This document shows positions 24,677 to 33,103 of a DNA stretch of 42,388 nt, in pieces. Under the pieces are notes generated by a model. It did not search any database. It worked only from the letters and a program-made list of their open reading frames with translations, and was not told the DNA's origin. How positions within the stretch are numbered: the stretch's first letter is position 1; each line of letters begins with the position of its first letter. Both the position numbers and the translations under genes were made by a program. Origin of the DNA: Clostridium sp. CAG:1000 (lineage in GTDB: Bacteria > Bacillota_I > Bacilli_A > RF39 > UBA660); the NCBI GenBank assembly GCA_000436975.1, contig HG000344.1:1-42388 (forward strand), given 5' to 3'.

Positions 24677-25578
24677 TGTATATATGTCGTGAAAGAAATA
24701 GTAAGGATAATATTATAACTAAGTCAGGACGTTCTCTTGATTTTTTTTACCGTACTTTTCTTGGAAGATTACTACTTAAAATAGTTATTAGTAAACCTAT
24801 AAGTGATTTAGGTGGTCTTTATATGAATAGTAGATTTTCTAAGATTAAAATAAATAGATTTATTGATAAGAACAATATTAATACATTTGAATATGATGAT
24901 AAGAAATACAAATCTTATAATGATTTTTTTACGAGAAAAGTTATTAGTTGTAAAAGACCAATTATGAGTAATAAAAATGCATTAATATCACCTTGTGATG
25001 GGAAGGTACTTGCGTATACTATTAATGATGATTTAACACTTAAAATTAAAGATTCTTATTATAGTATTGATACTTTAGTAAATGAAAGTATCATGGAAGA
25101 ATATAAAGGCGGTAGTGCTTTAGTATTTAGGCTTTCTACTGATAATTATCATAGATACTGTTATATAGATTCAGGTACAAAGGGTAAGAATTATCATATT
25201 AAAGGTGTATTTCATACAGTTCAACCAATATCATTAAAAAACTATAATTTTTTTAAGACTAATTCTCGTGAATATACAATTCTAAATACAAATAACTTTG
25301 ATAAAGTTATACAAGTTGAAGTTGGGGCTTTAATGGTAGGAAGAATTAAAAATAATCATGAAGAATATGAATATAAAAAAGGAGAAGAAAAAGGTTATTT
25401 TGAGTTTGGGGGCTCTACTATAGTTTTATTATTTAAAAAAGGAGTTATAACTCTTGATAATGATATTTTAGAGAATTCAAAAGAGAATATAGAAACTATT
25501 GTTAAATATGGGGAAAAGATAGGAAAAAATACTTTTATAACTAAAGTTAAGAGTACTATAAAATTTATTGTTAAATAA
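24673..25578 (+). CDS. psd: Phosphatidylserine decarboxylase proenzyme
   Basis: A 301-residue proenzyme that converts phosphatidylserine to phosphatidylethanolamine. The autocleavage site is FEFGGSTIVLLF (GST, Ser becoming the pyruvoyl group). Upstream motifs include YNDFFTRK, SPCDGKVLAY, FRLSTDNYHRYCY (His of the catalytic triad) and GVFHTVQPI. Length fits the Bacillota type. It overlaps pssA by 4 nt and is followed by a terminator, so pssA-psd is a two-gene operon. Confidence 0.95.
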   Translation: MMYICRERNSKDNIITKSGRSLDFFYRTFLGRLLLKIVISKPISDLGGLYMNSRFSKIKINRFIDKNNINTFEYDDKKYKSYNDFFTRKVISCKRPIMSNKNALISPCDGKVLAYTINDDLTLKIKDSYYSIDTLVNESIMEEYKGGSALVFRLSTDNYHRYCYIDSGTKGKNYHIKGVFHTVQPISLKNYNFFKTNSREYTILNTNNFDKVIQVEVGALMVGRIKNNHEEYEYKKGEEKGYFEFGGSTIVLLFKKGVITLDNDILENSKENIETIVKYGEKIGKNTFITKVKSTIKFIVK

Positions 25579-25610
25579 CTATTAATTTTTGTAATTAATA
25601 GTTTTATTTT
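25577..25610 (+). terminator. Terminator of pssA-psd
   Basis: AACTATTAAT (25577-25586) pairs with ATTAATAGTT (25594-25603), followed by TTATTTTTT. Confidence 0.85.
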
Positions 25611-25650
25611 TTATAATTTTAAGTTATAATTTTATTATAGGAGTGATGAT

Positions 25651-26379
25651 ATGAAAAAGTTTATTAAAATATTAGTATTAATTAGTGTAAGTATTTTATT
25701 ATTTGGGTGTGGTAAAAAAGAGGATACCTTAGTTATGGTAACTGAAGCAGGATTTGAACCATATGAATATGTTAAAAATAATGAGATAGTTGGGGTAGAT
25801 GTAGACATAGCTCGTGAAATAGCTCGTGAAATGGGTAAGAAGTTAGAAATAAAGGATGTTGCTTTTGATTCGATTGTTAATGAGTTAAATAGTAACAAAG
25901 CAGACTTTGCAGCTGCAGGTATGAGTATAACAGAAGAAAGAAAAAAAGAAGTTGATTTTTCAGCTGAATATATTTCTAGTAAACAAGTTATAGTCGTTAA
26001 TAAGAATAATAATACTATTAAATCAAAAGAAGATTTAAATAGTAAGACTATTTCAGTACAAACAGGTACTGTTGGTGATACGTATGTTAGTAAAAATTTT
26101 AAAAATGCTAAAATAATAGGTCATAAGAAATTTTTAACTGCAGCAGAAGATGTAAAAGCAAATAAATCTGATTGTATAGTTATGGATGAATTACCAGCTA
26201 AAGAATTAGTATCTAAAAATCCTACTCTTACTATATTGAATATAGAACTTGTAACAGATAAATATGCTATTGCTGTTAAAAAAGGCAATACTACATTATT
26301 AAATACTATTAATAAAGTATTAGATAGATTAATGAAAGAAGGTAAAATAGAAGAATATGTTATAAATCATTCTTCTTAA
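25651..26379 (+). CDS. Amino-acid ABC transporter substrate-binding lipoprotein
   Basis: A 242-residue protein with a lipoprotein signal (MKKFIKILVLISVSILLFGC; lipobox LFGC, Cys about 20). The mature part is a type-3 solute-binding protein: VTEAGFEPYEYVKNNEIVG, VDVDIAREIAREMGKKLE, and FAAAGMSITEERKKEVDFSA. The signature fits polar amino-acid transporters (glutamine, arginine or cystine types), but the substrate cannot be fixed by eye. It is tethered outside the membrane and delivers ligand to the permease encoded next, 7 nt downstream. Confidence 0.93.
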   Translation: MKKFIKILVLISVSILLFGCGKKEDTLVMVTEAGFEPYEYVKNNEIVGVDVDIAREIAREMGKKLEIKDVAFDSIVNELNSNKADFAAAGMSITEERKKEVDFSAEYISSKQVIVVNKNNNTIKSKEDLNSKTISVQTGTVGDTYVSKNFKNAKIIGHKKFLTAAEDVKANKSDCIVMDELPAKELVSKNPTLTILNIELVTDKYAIAVKKGNTTLLNTINKVLDRLMKEGKIEEYVINHSS

Positions 26380-26385
26380 GTATTT

Positions 26386-27099
26386 ATGGATATATTTATA
26401 GATAAAATAATTAAATGGTTTGTAAGTGTATATGAAAACTTTTATAATTCAGTCATATTTGAAAATAGATATGAAATGATTTTAAGTGGTTTAGAAAATA
26501 CTATTATTTTATCTTTTGGAGCATTAATATTAGGTATTGTTATAGGATTTTTAATATCTATTATTAGATATACAAATAAACAAACAGGAAAGCTTAAAAT
26601 AATTAATTCTATATGTAAAATATATGTTTCAATAATAAGAGGGACACCTTCTGTATTACAACTTATGATTATGTATTATATTATATTTAAAACAAGTGAT
26701 ATAAATTCTATTATAATAGGTATGCTTGCTTTTGGTATTAATTCAGGTGCTTATTGTTCAGAAATATTAAGAAGTGGATTTGATAGTGTAGATGATGGTC
26801 AATTAGAAGCAGGACTTGCTTTAGGACTTACATTTAATCAAACACTAAGAACTATTATAATACCTCAAGCTATAAGAATAGCTTTACCATCATTAGGTAA
26901 TGAGTTTATAACATTAGTAAAAGAAACTGCGATCGCAGGATATATTGGAATAATGGATTTAACTAAAGCATCAGACACTATTGCTTCAAGAACATATGAT
27001 TATTTCTTCCCGTTAATTCTAATTGCAATAATTTATCTAATTATAACTGGACTTCTTAGTAAACTTATGAAATCTTTAGAAAGGAAGTTAGATAAATAA
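26386..27099 (+). CDS. Amino-acid ABC transporter permease
   Basis: A 237-residue inner-membrane permease of the HisMQ type. It contains IVSIIRGTPSVLQL-like sequence (SIIRGTPSVLQLMIMYY), the GAYCSEILRSGFDSVDDGQL segment and the EAA coupling loop EAGLALGLTFNQTLRTIIIP, followed by QAIRIALPSLGNEFI. The first ~35 residues before the transport domain are a normal extension. One gene suggests a homodimer. It overlaps the ATPase gene by one base (TAATG). Confidence 0.93.
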   Translation: MDIFIDKIIKWFVSVYENFYNSVIFENRYEMILSGLENTIILSFGALILGIVIGFLISIIRYTNKQTGKLKIINSICKIYVSIIRGTPSVLQLMIMYYIIFKTSDINSIIIGMLAFGINSGAYCSEILRSGFDSVDDGQLEAGLALGLTFNQTLRTIIIPQAIRIALPSLGNEFITLVKETAIAGYIGIMDLTKASDTIASRTYDYFFPLILIAIIYLIITGLLSKLMKSLERKLDK

Positions 27100-27812
27100 T
27101 GATAAAAATAGATAAAATATCAAAAAAATTTGATAAAAAGAAAGTGTTTGATAAGATAAGCTTTGATATTAATGATAATGAAAAATTACTTATAATAGGA
27201 CCTTCTGGATGCGGTAAAACTACTATGATAAGATGCATTAATGGTCTTGAAAAAATTGATAGCGGAAATATATATTTAAATAATGTTAATACAAAAGATA
27301 TGGATAAAGTATATCTTAAGAATAAGATTGGCATGGTATTTCAAAATTATAATTTGTTTCCTCATTTAACAGTAGGAGAAAATATATCTTTAGCTCCATC
27401 AATATTGAAATTAGGAAGTAAAAATGAGATAAATAATACTGTAAAAGAATTATTAGATAAAGTACATATATTAGATAAAATAAATGTTTATCCTAAAAAA
27501 TTAAGTGGTGGAGAAAAACAAAGAGTTGCCATAGCAAGAGCGCTTGCAACTAAACCAGAAGTATTATTACTTGATGAACCAACATCAGCATTAGATCCAG
27601 AAAGTATAAAAAATTTATTAGAATTATTAAATGAACTTTCTAAAACAACTACTTTAGTTGTGGTGTCTCATGATATGGATTTAATAAAAAATTATGCAGA
27701 TAAAGTATTATTCTTAAAAGAAGGTAAAATTATAAAATATGGAACACCAAAAGAAATATTAAATAGTGATGATGAAATAGTAAAAGAATTTTTAGGGAGA
27801 AATAAGAAATGA
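27099..27812 (+). CDS. Amino-acid ABC transporter ATP-binding protein
   Basis: A 237-residue ATPase with Walker A GPSGCGKTTM, Q-loop MVFQNYNLFPHLTV, signature LSGGEKQRVAIARAL, Walker B VLLLDEPTSALD and the H-loop VVVSHD. It powers the two preceding components. The stop codon overlaps the ATG of the prepilin fragment at 27809. The gene itself is complete. Confidence 0.95.
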   Translation: MIKIDKISKKFDKKKVFDKISFDINDNEKLLIIGPSGCGKTTMIRCINGLEKIDSGNIYLNNVNTKDMDKVYLKNKIGMVFQNYNLFPHLTVGENISLAPSILKLGSKNEINNTVKELLDKVHILDKINVYPKKLSGGEKQRVAIARALATKPEVLLLDEPTSALDPESIKNLLELLNELSKTTTLVVVSHDMDLIKNYADKVLFLKEGKIIKYGTPKEILNSDDEIVKEFLGRNKK

Positions 27813-27877
27813 AAAATAATAAAGGATTTACATTAGTAGAGTTACTAGCAGTAATAGCAATCTTAGCAATACTGTAA
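27809..27877 (+). pseudogene. 5' fragment of a prepilin-like gene fused to tuf
   Basis: ATG 27809 opens MKNNKGFTLVELLAVIAILA, the class III/type IV prepilin signal (KGFTLVE with cleavage after Gly). After 22 codons the frame stops at TAA, because the sequence switches to tuf at 27874. Bases 27827-27873 (47 bp) are identical to the prepilin genes at 28875 and 29322. It is therefore the broken start of a third member, marking the right junction of the segment between the tuf pieces. Confidence 0.9.
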
Positions 27878-28794
27878 AAAACATGATCACAGGTGCTGCT
27901 CAAATGGACGGAGCAATCCTAGTTGTTAGTGCAACAGATGGACCAATGCCTCAAACTAGAGAACACATCTTATTATCAAGACAAGTTGGTGTACCAAAAA
28001 TGGTTGTATTCATCAACAAATGTGATATGGTAGATGATCCAGAACTACTTGATTTAGTAGAAATGGAAGTTAGAGAATTATTAAATGAATATGGTTTCGA
28101 TGGAGACAACACTCCAGTAATCCGTGGTTCTGCTCTTAAAGCTCTTGAAGGAGATGAAAAATGGGTACAACCAATTAGAGATTTAATGGCTGCTGTTGAT
28201 GAATGGATCGATACTCCACAAAGAGATACTGATAAACCATTCTTAATGAGCATTGAAGATGTATTTACTATCACAGGACGTGGAACTGTTGTTACAGGTC
28301 GTGTTGAAAGAGGTAGATTAAATCTTAATGATGAAGTTGAAATCGTTGGTATTAAACCTACTAGAAAAACAGTTGTTACTGGTATTGAAATGTTCAGAAA
28401 ATCATTAGATTATGCTGAAGCTGGTGATAATGCTGGTGTATTACTTCGTGGTATCAATAGAGAAGATGTTGAAAGAGGACAAGTTCTATGTAAACCAGGT
28501 TCTGTTACACCTCATAAGAAATTCAAAGCTAGTGTTTATGTTCTTACTAAAGAAGAAGGTGGACGTCATACTCCATTCATGAACAACTATAGACCTCAAT
28601 TCTACTTCAGAACAACTGATGTTACTGGTGTAATTACTTTACCAGAAGGTACTGAAATGGTTATGCCTGGTGACAATGTAGATATGACAGTTGAATTAAT
28701 CACTCCAATTGCTATTGAAAATGGAACTAACTTCTCAATTCGTGAAGGTGGTCATACAGTTGGTGCTGGTGTTGTATCAGAAATTGTTGAATAA
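27874..28794 (+). pseudogene. tuf: 3' fragment of the elongation factor Tu gene
   Basis: Homology to EF-Tu resumes at VKNMITGAAQMDGAILVVSA and runs intact through FINKCDMVDD (G4), SALKALEG (G5 region) and domains 2 and 3 to FSIREGGHTVGAGVVSEIVE. It lacks the P-loop, switch I and DCPGH, so it cannot bind and hydrolyse GTP. The first ATG (27883) has no ribosome-binding site. Combined with the 5' piece at 23591-23782, about 20 codons are missing. The uninterrupted 306 codons suggest a very recent break or an assembly join. Confidence 0.93.
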
Positions 28795-28800
28795 TAAATT

Positions 28801-28825
28801 AAAAGTCTCATTTGAGGCTTTTTTT
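28801..28825 (+). terminator. Terminator of tuf / str operon
   Basis: AAAAGTCTC (28801-28809) pairs with GAGGCTTTT (28814-28822; one T-G), then a T run to 28825. Confidence 0.9.
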
Positions 28826-28874
28826 ATTTACTTTTTTATGCTATACTCTTTATAAGATAGAAGGGTAAAATAAT

Positions 28875-29231
28875 ATGAAAAAACAAGGATTTACATTAGT
28901 AGAGTTACTAGCAGTAATAGCAATCTTAGCAATACTTGTTATAATAGCAATTCCAAATGTACTAAAAATGTTTAATGATTCAAAAAAGAATGCATTTATG
29001 GTACAAGCAAGGAAAACAGCTAATGTTGCTCAAGAGCATACAGTACTATCAAGTGATAAAACATTTGACTGTAATAGTCTTTTAACAGGACAAAAGTTTA
29101 AAGATTGTACAGCCACAGTAGATAAAAATAATCAAGTATCAGTAGATGTACTAGGAAGTGGTGCATATGAAAACTTTTTAATGGTTGACGTAAGTTTAAA
29201 TAGAGAGCAATCTCTATTTTTTAGTAAATAA
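28875..29231 (+). CDS. Short prepilin-like protein, truncated duplicate
   Basis: A 118-residue protein starting MKKQGFTLVELLAVIAILAI: a prepilin leader with cleavage after Gly 5 and a ~20-residue hydrophobic helix. Up to about residue 106 it is identical to the larger protein at 29322, because bases 28890-29193 repeat 29337-29640 exactly. It then departs into SLNREQSLFFSK and stops, and a terminator hairpin overlaps the end. It is most likely a truncated duplicate, although it could still be a small pseudopilin. The start has AAGGGTAAAA upstream and TATACT/TATAAG-like boxes before that. Confidence 0.7.
   Translation: MKKQGFTLVELLAVIAILAILVIIAIPNVLKMFNDSKKNAFMVQARKTANVAQEHTVLSSDKTFDCNSLLTGQKFKDCTATVDKNNQVSVDVLGSGAYENFLMVDVSLNREQSLFFSK
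28890..29193 (+). repeat. 304-bp direct repeat, copy 1
   Basis: Identical, as read, to 29337-29640 (offset 447 bp). It covers the prepilin leader, hydrophobic helix and ~80 further codons. Confidence 0.9.
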
Positions 29232-29244
29232 AATGTCAACCATT
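29180..29244. repeat. 10-bp inverted repeat enclosing the terminator at the prepilin breakpoint
   Basis: AATGGTTGAC (29180-29189) and GTCAACCATT (29235-29244) are perfect inverted repeats around the hairpin at 29198-29222. The left arm belongs to the duplicated prepilin coding sequence; the right arm is new. The end of the 304-bp duplication (29193) falls just inside the left arm. Confidence 0.7.
29198..29222 (+). terminator. Terminator within the end of the short prepilin gene
   Basis: AAATAGAGA (29198-29206) pairs with TCTCTATTT (29211-29219), GCAA loop, T run to 29222. It lies inside the last codons. Confidence 0.8.
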
Positions 29245-29250
29245 TGTAAA

Positions 29251-29281
29251 TTGACTAGGGGAGGGGTGAGTATGCTATAAT
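29251..29281 (+). promoter_or_regulatory. Promoter of the large prepilin-LRR gene
   Basis: TTGACT (29251-29256), 19-bp spacer, extended -10 TGCTATAAT ending at 29281. Confidence 0.7.
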
Positions 29282-29321
29282 GCAACTATAACAAGTAAAG
29301 TAATAGTAAAGGAGTAAGAAT

Positions 29322-30950
29322 ATGAAAAATAAAGGCTTTACATTAGTAGAGTTACTAGCAGTAATAGCAATCTTAGCAATACTTGTTATAATAGCAATTC
29401 CAAATGTACTAAAAATGTTTAATGATTCAAAAAAGAATGCATTTATGGTACAAGCAAGGAAAACAGCTAATGTTGCTCAAGAGCATACAGTACTATCAAG
29501 TGATAAAACATTTGACTGTAATAGTCTTTTAACAGGACAAAAGTTTAAAGATTGTACAGCCACAGTAGATAAAAATAATCAAGTATCAGTAGATGTACTA
29601 GGAAGTGGTGCATATGAAAACTTTTTAATGGTTGACGTAACACCAAACGCTAACTCTGGTACATTTGTTGACTTATCAAAGCTAAATACAATAGAAACAG
29701 AAAAAGAATTTAAAGAATCATTAGTAAAGAATAATAAAATAAATGAACCAACTTTCAAACAAATGACAGCTGATGAAGCAGTTACTTTTGTTTCTAAACT
29801 TGAAAAGAGAACTCCAACTGAAGCAGAAAAACAACAATTAAGAGATGAATATAACGCTTCATTAAAAAACATTAAAATAGAAAATAACTTAATTAAAAGT
29901 ACTTCAAAAGAAACACCATTTGCAGCAACTATGGCATTACCAACAGGAGAATATAAAATAGTGTATAAATTAAATGATTGTGACTTTGGATCTCAATTTT
30001 ATTTATTTAACGATAATTTAATTAATAATGCAGAAAATGTATGGAATTTGAAAGAAAGTGATATGTTTAATTATTTATATTTTACTGATTATAATGTAAT
30101 TGACGATGAGAATGGAAACAGTATCTTAACAGGAACAATAAATATTTCAAAAGATACAAAGTATTATATATTCGGGGATATAAATGAATTTGGAACTGTC
30201 CCTGAAATAACAATCGAGAGAATGATACCTGATTTTTCTATTAATGGTGATGAAAATATATATTTATTACTAGCAGAAGTATCAAGTTATAAAGATGCAG
30301 GAGTGTCATATAATGGTAAAACTTTAACAGGTAATGATGTATATACATATACTAATTTAAAAGATAAAGAGGGAGAGTATAAATATAATTATATAATTAA
30401 AACAAATAAAGGAGTTAAAATATTAAAAAGATATATTACAGTAGTTAATTATACAAGTGAAAAATGTTTTAAATTTAACAAAGAAACACAAGGAATAGAA
30501 CAATACTATTATTTTGAAAATAATGAATCTAGTGGTAAAAAGTGTCCAATGGATGTTGTGATACCTAAAAAAATATCAGGGATACAAGTAAAGTCAATTG
30601 GTGATAGTGCATTTAGACATGGCTGTAATAATATTGTATTACCAATGGCTTCTTTAAATAAATATGAAATTAAAAAGGTTGATTGTAATTTTAAGCCTAT
30701 TGGTATTACATCTGTAATATTACCGGAAGGATTAGAATATATTGACGCCTATGCTTTTAAAGGCAACAATTTAAAAACAGTAACAATACCATCTACTGTT
30801 ACCAAAATTAATCATTTTGCCTTTGAGAATAATCAATTGCAAACAGTTATATTTAAAGGTATTATGAATAATATAAAATTTGGATGTGATCCATTTATAG
30901 GTGAGAAACATTCTGCAAGTGTTAATGCACTTCTTGCAAGATGTGAATAA
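29322..30950 (+). CDS. Prepilin-type surface protein with C-terminal BspA-like leucine-rich repeats
   Basis: A 542-residue protein from ATG 29322 (AAGGAG upstream). Residues 1-30 are a type IV/pseudopilin leader (KGFTLVELLAVIAILAILVI). A pilin-like region follows to about 110, then an Asp/Glu/Lys-rich middle (KRTPTEAEKQQLRDEYNASL). An Ig-like domain lies at about 300-385 (YKDAGVSYNGKTLTGNDVYT, ending YITVVNY). The C-terminus, about 420-540, has BspA-type LRR sequence (SIGDSAFRHGCNNIVLP, ITSVILPEGLEYIDAYAFKG, KTVTIPSTVTKINHFAFENN). Such LRRs often mediate adhesion. Joining a prepilin leader to LRRs suggests a surface-displayed adhesin processed by a prepilin peptidase, none of which is in this window. 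Confidence 0.85.
   Translation: MKNKGFTLVELLAVIAILAILVIIAIPNVLKMFNDSKKNAFMVQARKTANVAQEHTVLSSDKTFDCNSLLTGQKFKDCTATVDKNNQVSVDVLGSGAYENFLMVDVTPNANSGTFVDLSKLNTIETEKEFKESLVKNNKINEPTFKQMTADEAVTFVSKLEKRTPTEAEKQQLRDEYNASLKNIKIENNLIKSTSKETPFAATMALPTGEYKIVYKLNDCDFGSQFYLFNDNLINNAENVWNLKESDMFNYLYFTDYNVIDDENGNSILTGTINISKDTKYYIFGDINEFGTVPEITIERMIPDFSINGDENIYLLLAEVSSYKDAGVSYNGKTLTGNDVYTYTNLKDKEGEYKYNYIIKTNKGVKILKRYITVVNYTSEKCFKFNKETQGIEQYYYFENNESSGKKCPMDVVIPKKISGIQVKSIGDSAFRHGCNNIVLPMASLNKYEIKKVDCNFKPIGITSVILPEGLEYIDAYAFKGNNLKTVTIPSTVTKINHFAFENNQLQTVIFKGIMNNIKFGCDPFIGEKHSASVNALLARCE
29337..29640 (+). repeat. 304-bp direct repeat, copy 2
   Basis: Second copy of the repeat, in the large prepilin-LRR gene. 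A third partial copy (47 bp) is at 27827-27873. Confidence 0.9.
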
Positions 30951-30964
30951 TAAATATAAAAATA

Positions 30965-30998
30965 AAATATCTTAGTTGAAATTACTAAGATATTTTTT
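30965..30998. terminator. Bidirectional terminator between prepilin and gatD
   Basis: AAATATCTTAG (30965-30975) pairs with CTAAGATATTT (30985-30995), T run after and A-rich sequence before. Confidence 0.85.
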
Positions 30999-31697
30999 AT
31001 ATGCATTAATTGCTGTTTTATCAAGTGATTCATATTTTAAATTTTTTGATTCACAAACTTTTTTTAAGAAGTAATCTAATAGATATGGATTTCTAATAAA
31101 TAGGGGACCTATTAAATGAGTTGCATAAACATTTTTATAATTAAATCCTTCATTATTATTAGTTCCATCATTTGAATATTTTATATCAGTTTTAAATATT
31201 GGTGTGTCTATATCACTTATAATATCACATCTATTTTGAAAACCTATTACTTTATGTTTTATTAAATTAGTTGTGCATATTACTTCTCCGACTGTTCTAT
31301 CACTAGAGGCATTTTTAAAGGTACTTTTAGTTAAATAATTACTTTTATAGTCAAATATATTAAGTGCATCTATTTCACTCTTATTATCATTTATTTTACT
31401 TCCAAATAAGCACATAGCATTACCTGTTAAAAACATATATTTATCATTATCAATATAATTAATTAAATCATTTCTTCTTTTTAATATATCATTAAGTGCT
31501 AATAATAAATTTTCTTCTGATCCTTGTCCAATATATACAATATCATATTTTTCAAAATCTATTTGGTCATTAATTGTTTTTAAATCTACTTTGGCTTTAA
31601 TGTTATTTAATTCTAAGTTATGTACTATTGCTCTTAAATTAGCATTTTCTCCATATAAGTTTAGAAGATCATAATATAAATGTAATACATTAATCAT
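30972..31697 (-). CDS. gatD: GatD-like glutamine amidotransferase subunit (MurT partner)
   Basis: A 241-residue class I GATase-like protein (MINVLHLYYDLLNLYGENAN, VYIGQGSEENLLL). It overlaps murT by 8 nt, the standard operon for amidation of D-Glu in lipid II. The nucleophile elbow, usually CGGYQ-like, reads FLTGNAMCLFG, with Thr where Cys is expected and a Cys four residues later. The usual LHGP near the C-terminus reads THLIGPLFIRNPYLLDYF, with His displaced. So the canonical Cys and His are not in their normal places. I recall similar TGN-type variants in other Clostridia-like genomes but cannot check. The gene symbol rests on context and overall similarity. Confidence 0.85.
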   Translation of the reverse strand: MINVLHLYYDLLNLYGENANLRAIVHNLELNNIKAKVDLKTINDQIDFEKYDIVYIGQGSEENLLLALNDILKRRNDLINYIDNDKYMFLTGNAMCLFGSKINDNKSEIDALNIFDYKSNYLTKSTFKNASSDRTVGEVICTTNLIKHKVIGFQNRCDIISDIDTPIFKTDIKYSNDGTNNNEGFNYKNVYATHLIGPLFIRNPYLLDYFLKKVCESKNLKYESLDKTAINAYKKYLSNFN

Positions 31698-33024
31698 TAT
31701 TTTCCTCCTTTATAATTCTTTTTAATTCTATTTCTTTATCAAAACATACCATTGAATATATTTTACCCTCTGTTTTAGTCTTAATAGTTTTACTTAAATT
31801 ATTAATATCTTCTACTAGTAATAATTTATCTTTACTAATACCTGCATATTCCATTCTAAGTTTCATATCATAACAAAATTTACCTATTAAAATAATATTC
31901 TTAATACTTGAATCATTTAACTCTTCAAAGTCTATATCCCATATCCATGATATATCATTTTCTTTATATCTTCTACTTGAAGAGTCGAAACCTAGTATTA
32001 TAGTTTTATCTCCATCTTGATGCATTATATAATCTAGTGATTGTTTATAACTTAAATTATTTTCATTTTTACTTACTAACATTTGCCATTTTCTATTATC
32101 AAAGTCATATATATTTAATCTTTTGGTTTTAGTTTCTTTATCATTTATAACTTTTAAAATATCTTCATCTTTTAAACCAATTGATTTAGAAAGAGCAAAG
32201 CATCCAGTGACAAAATAAACTGTATATAAAAAATTAGATGGTAAGTGAACTATATTATCATTTATTCTAATAGTTTGATTATCTACATTGACTTCTTTAG
32301 CTTCATAGTCTGGTGTCCCTCTATTAAAATCATACTTAGGGCAATTATATTTACCTATGTGTCCATAATGATAAAATTCATATTCTAATTTAGAATGACA
32401 AATAGGGCAGTAAGCAGCATCTAAATCATTAATAGTACTTTTATATGAATAATCATTTTTATCCATTCCATATGTAATTATTTCACCTTTATGATTAATT
32501 CTTATTCTATTTACAAATGGATCATCAACATTTAATATTAAGTTTGTTCCTGCTGGGATTGATGATTTAATACAATTAAATATGTTTTCTGGATGTGAAT
32601 TTCTTGGAGGTTGATCTCTTGTTATATTAGTTATCATTAAATGAGTTGGTTTAATATATTCAAATATCATACCCATAAATCTTTCATCTAATTCCATTAA
32701 AAGAACATCTTTTTTTAATTTACCAAATATAGTAGAATTATTTAATATTAATGATGTTATTCCATTTATAGTATTACTTCCTTCTTTATTATAAACAACT
32801 TTATAATTATTTTTAGTTAGTATATTATACATAAGCTCAGTAGAAGAACTTTTACCACTTGAACCAGTTATACCTATAACGTATTTTGGTAATTTAATTT
32901 TCTTTAATATTTTTTTATCAAGTTTATTAGCGATTCTTCCACCAATAACACTTCCTTCATGTCCGGCTAATTTACTTAACTTACTTGCAAGTTTACTTGT
33001 TAATATTACAAACATTTTCCACAT
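31690..33024 (-). CDS. murT: MurT-like Mur ligase (lipid II isoglutaminyl synthase subunit)
   Basis: A 444-residue Mur ligase family protein with the extra MurT-type C-terminal domain. The nucleotide-binding P-loop reads VIGITGSSGKSSSTELMYNI, where homologues usually have GTNGKT. Other features are MELDERFMG, ITNITRDQPPR, and a Cys-rich insertion (CPICHSKLEYEFYHYGHIGK with a further CP), which in MurT binds zinc. With GatD it converts D-Glu to D-isoglutamine in lipid II using ATP and glutamine-derived ammonia. The start follows AGGTGAAT. Confidence 0.93.
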   Translation of the reverse strand: MWKMFVILTSKLASKLSKLAGHEGSVIGGRIANKLDKKILKKIKLPKYVIGITGSSGKSSSTELMYNILTKNNYKVVYNKEGSNTINGITSLILNNSTIFGKLKKDVLLMELDERFMGMIFEYIKPTHLMITNITRDQPPRNSHPENIFNCIKSSIPAGTNLILNVDDPFVNRIRINHKGEIITYGMDKNDYSYKSTINDLDAAYCPICHSKLEYEFYHYGHIGKYNCPKYDFNRGTPDYEAKEVNVDNQTIRINDNIVHLPSNFLYTVYFVTGCFALSKSIGLKDEDILKVINDKETKTKRLNIYDFDNRKWQMLVSKNENNLSYKQSLDYIMHQDGDKTIILGFDSSSRRYKENDISWIWDIDFEELNDSSIKNIILIGKFCYDMKLRMEYAGISKDKLLLVEDINNLSKTIKTKTEGKIYSMVCFDKEIELKRIIKEENND

Positions 33025-33076
33025 AATTATTCACCTATATATATTATACAATTTTTTTTAGATTTTATAAAGTATT

Positions 33077-33103
33077 AAAAAAAGATAAGTTTTCCTTATC
33101 TTT
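33077..33103 (-). terminator. Terminator of the 190-residue unknown gene
   Basis: CTTATCTTT/AAAGATAAG stem (33081-33089 with 33095-33103); on the minus strand it ends in seven T. It overlaps the stop codon. Confidence 0.85.

Noticed and set aside
27883..28794. EF-Tu 3' piece as a functional gene starting at ATG 27883
   Set aside because: No ribosome-binding site, and the P-loop, switch I and G3 motifs are missing; it is a fragment.
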